The notes under the pieces were generated by a model that saw only the letters and a list, made by a program, of their open reading frames with translations, did no database searches and was not told the origin of the DNA. Positions 27,747 through 27,831 of a stretch of DNA of 27,831 bases are shown piece after piece; the stretch's first letter is position 1; every line of letters begins with the position of its first letter. Source of the DNA: Chara braunii (lineage: Eukaryota > Streptophyta > Charophyceae > Charales > Characeae); contig BFEA01000546.1 in assembly GCA_003427395.1 (NCBI GenBank), positions 460,064 to 487,894 of the forward strand, in the 5' to 3' direction. The position numbers and the translations under genes are program-made.

Positions 27747-27831
<85 letters not shown>
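27739..27831 (+). repeat. (AG)n microsatellite at window edge
   Basis: AG dinucleotides with one early CA interruption, continuing past the end of the window. Confidence 0.98.

Overview
This window is repeat-dense eukaryotic nuclear DNA. I can support no intact host protein gene, no intact tRNA or rRNA gene, no CRISPR array and no prokaryotic operon. Plant/green-alga affinity is suggested by plant-type U6 snRNA copies, two LTR-retrotransposon primer-binding sites complementary to an initiator-Met tRNA 3' end, a Ty3/gypsy-like gag-pol with a long acidic coiled-coil Gag part, and very long CT/GA microsatellites. The style of the gag and LINE proteins reminds me of the charophyte alga Chara, but that is inference from memory. 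A run of 396 N at 13478-13873 is an assembly gap.

Layout. 1-640: 224-bp-period direct repeats, then a GC-rich inverted-repeat patch. 640 to about 6115, minus strand: one broken Ty3/gypsy-like retrotransposon in transcription order: 5' LTR with TATA box and poly(A) signal, primer-binding site, repeat-rich leader, coiled-coil Gag part, Gag, RGG-like tract and CCHC knuckle, aspartic protease, and the first residues before reverse transcriptase, where it is cut. A degraded plus-strand ORF (4046-4620) sits in its leader. 6191-6710: foldback element. 7566-8988, minus: a second primer-binding site and a 1.4-kb LTR with matching TGTTACATG/CATGTAACA ends. 9038-14071: three U6-derived copies, two with target-site duplications (TSDs), among minisatellites, Mutator-like foldback elements with 9-bp duplications, a tandem pair of small inverted-repeat elements and a tRNA-like repeat pair. 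14371-15716: poly(A) insertion, GGA and CT microsatellites, and a 51-bp tandem array. 15817-16324, minus: a tRNA-derived SINE with a 96-nt A tail and 13-14-bp TSDs, beside a near-perfect palindromic MITE (16375-16717). 17042-17540 and 20433-21364, plus: unidentified decayed coding segments. 22321-24810, plus: a decayed non-LTR retrotransposon (LINE) with APE-type endonuclease and reverse transcriptase, part of it duplicated in tandem. 24846-27831: AT-rich tandem repeats, another terminal-inverted-repeat element and AG microsatellites.

The parts do not form a host pathway. They record successive insertions: self-priming LTR elements, a LINE class whose machinery probably moved the U6 copies and the SINE, and non-autonomous DNA elements moved by transposases absent from the window. 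The best-supported observations are the U6 retrocopies with TSDs, the SINE with its TSD inside MITE-related sequence, and the CCHC knuckle whose fourth zinc ligand is exactly replaced by a stop codon.
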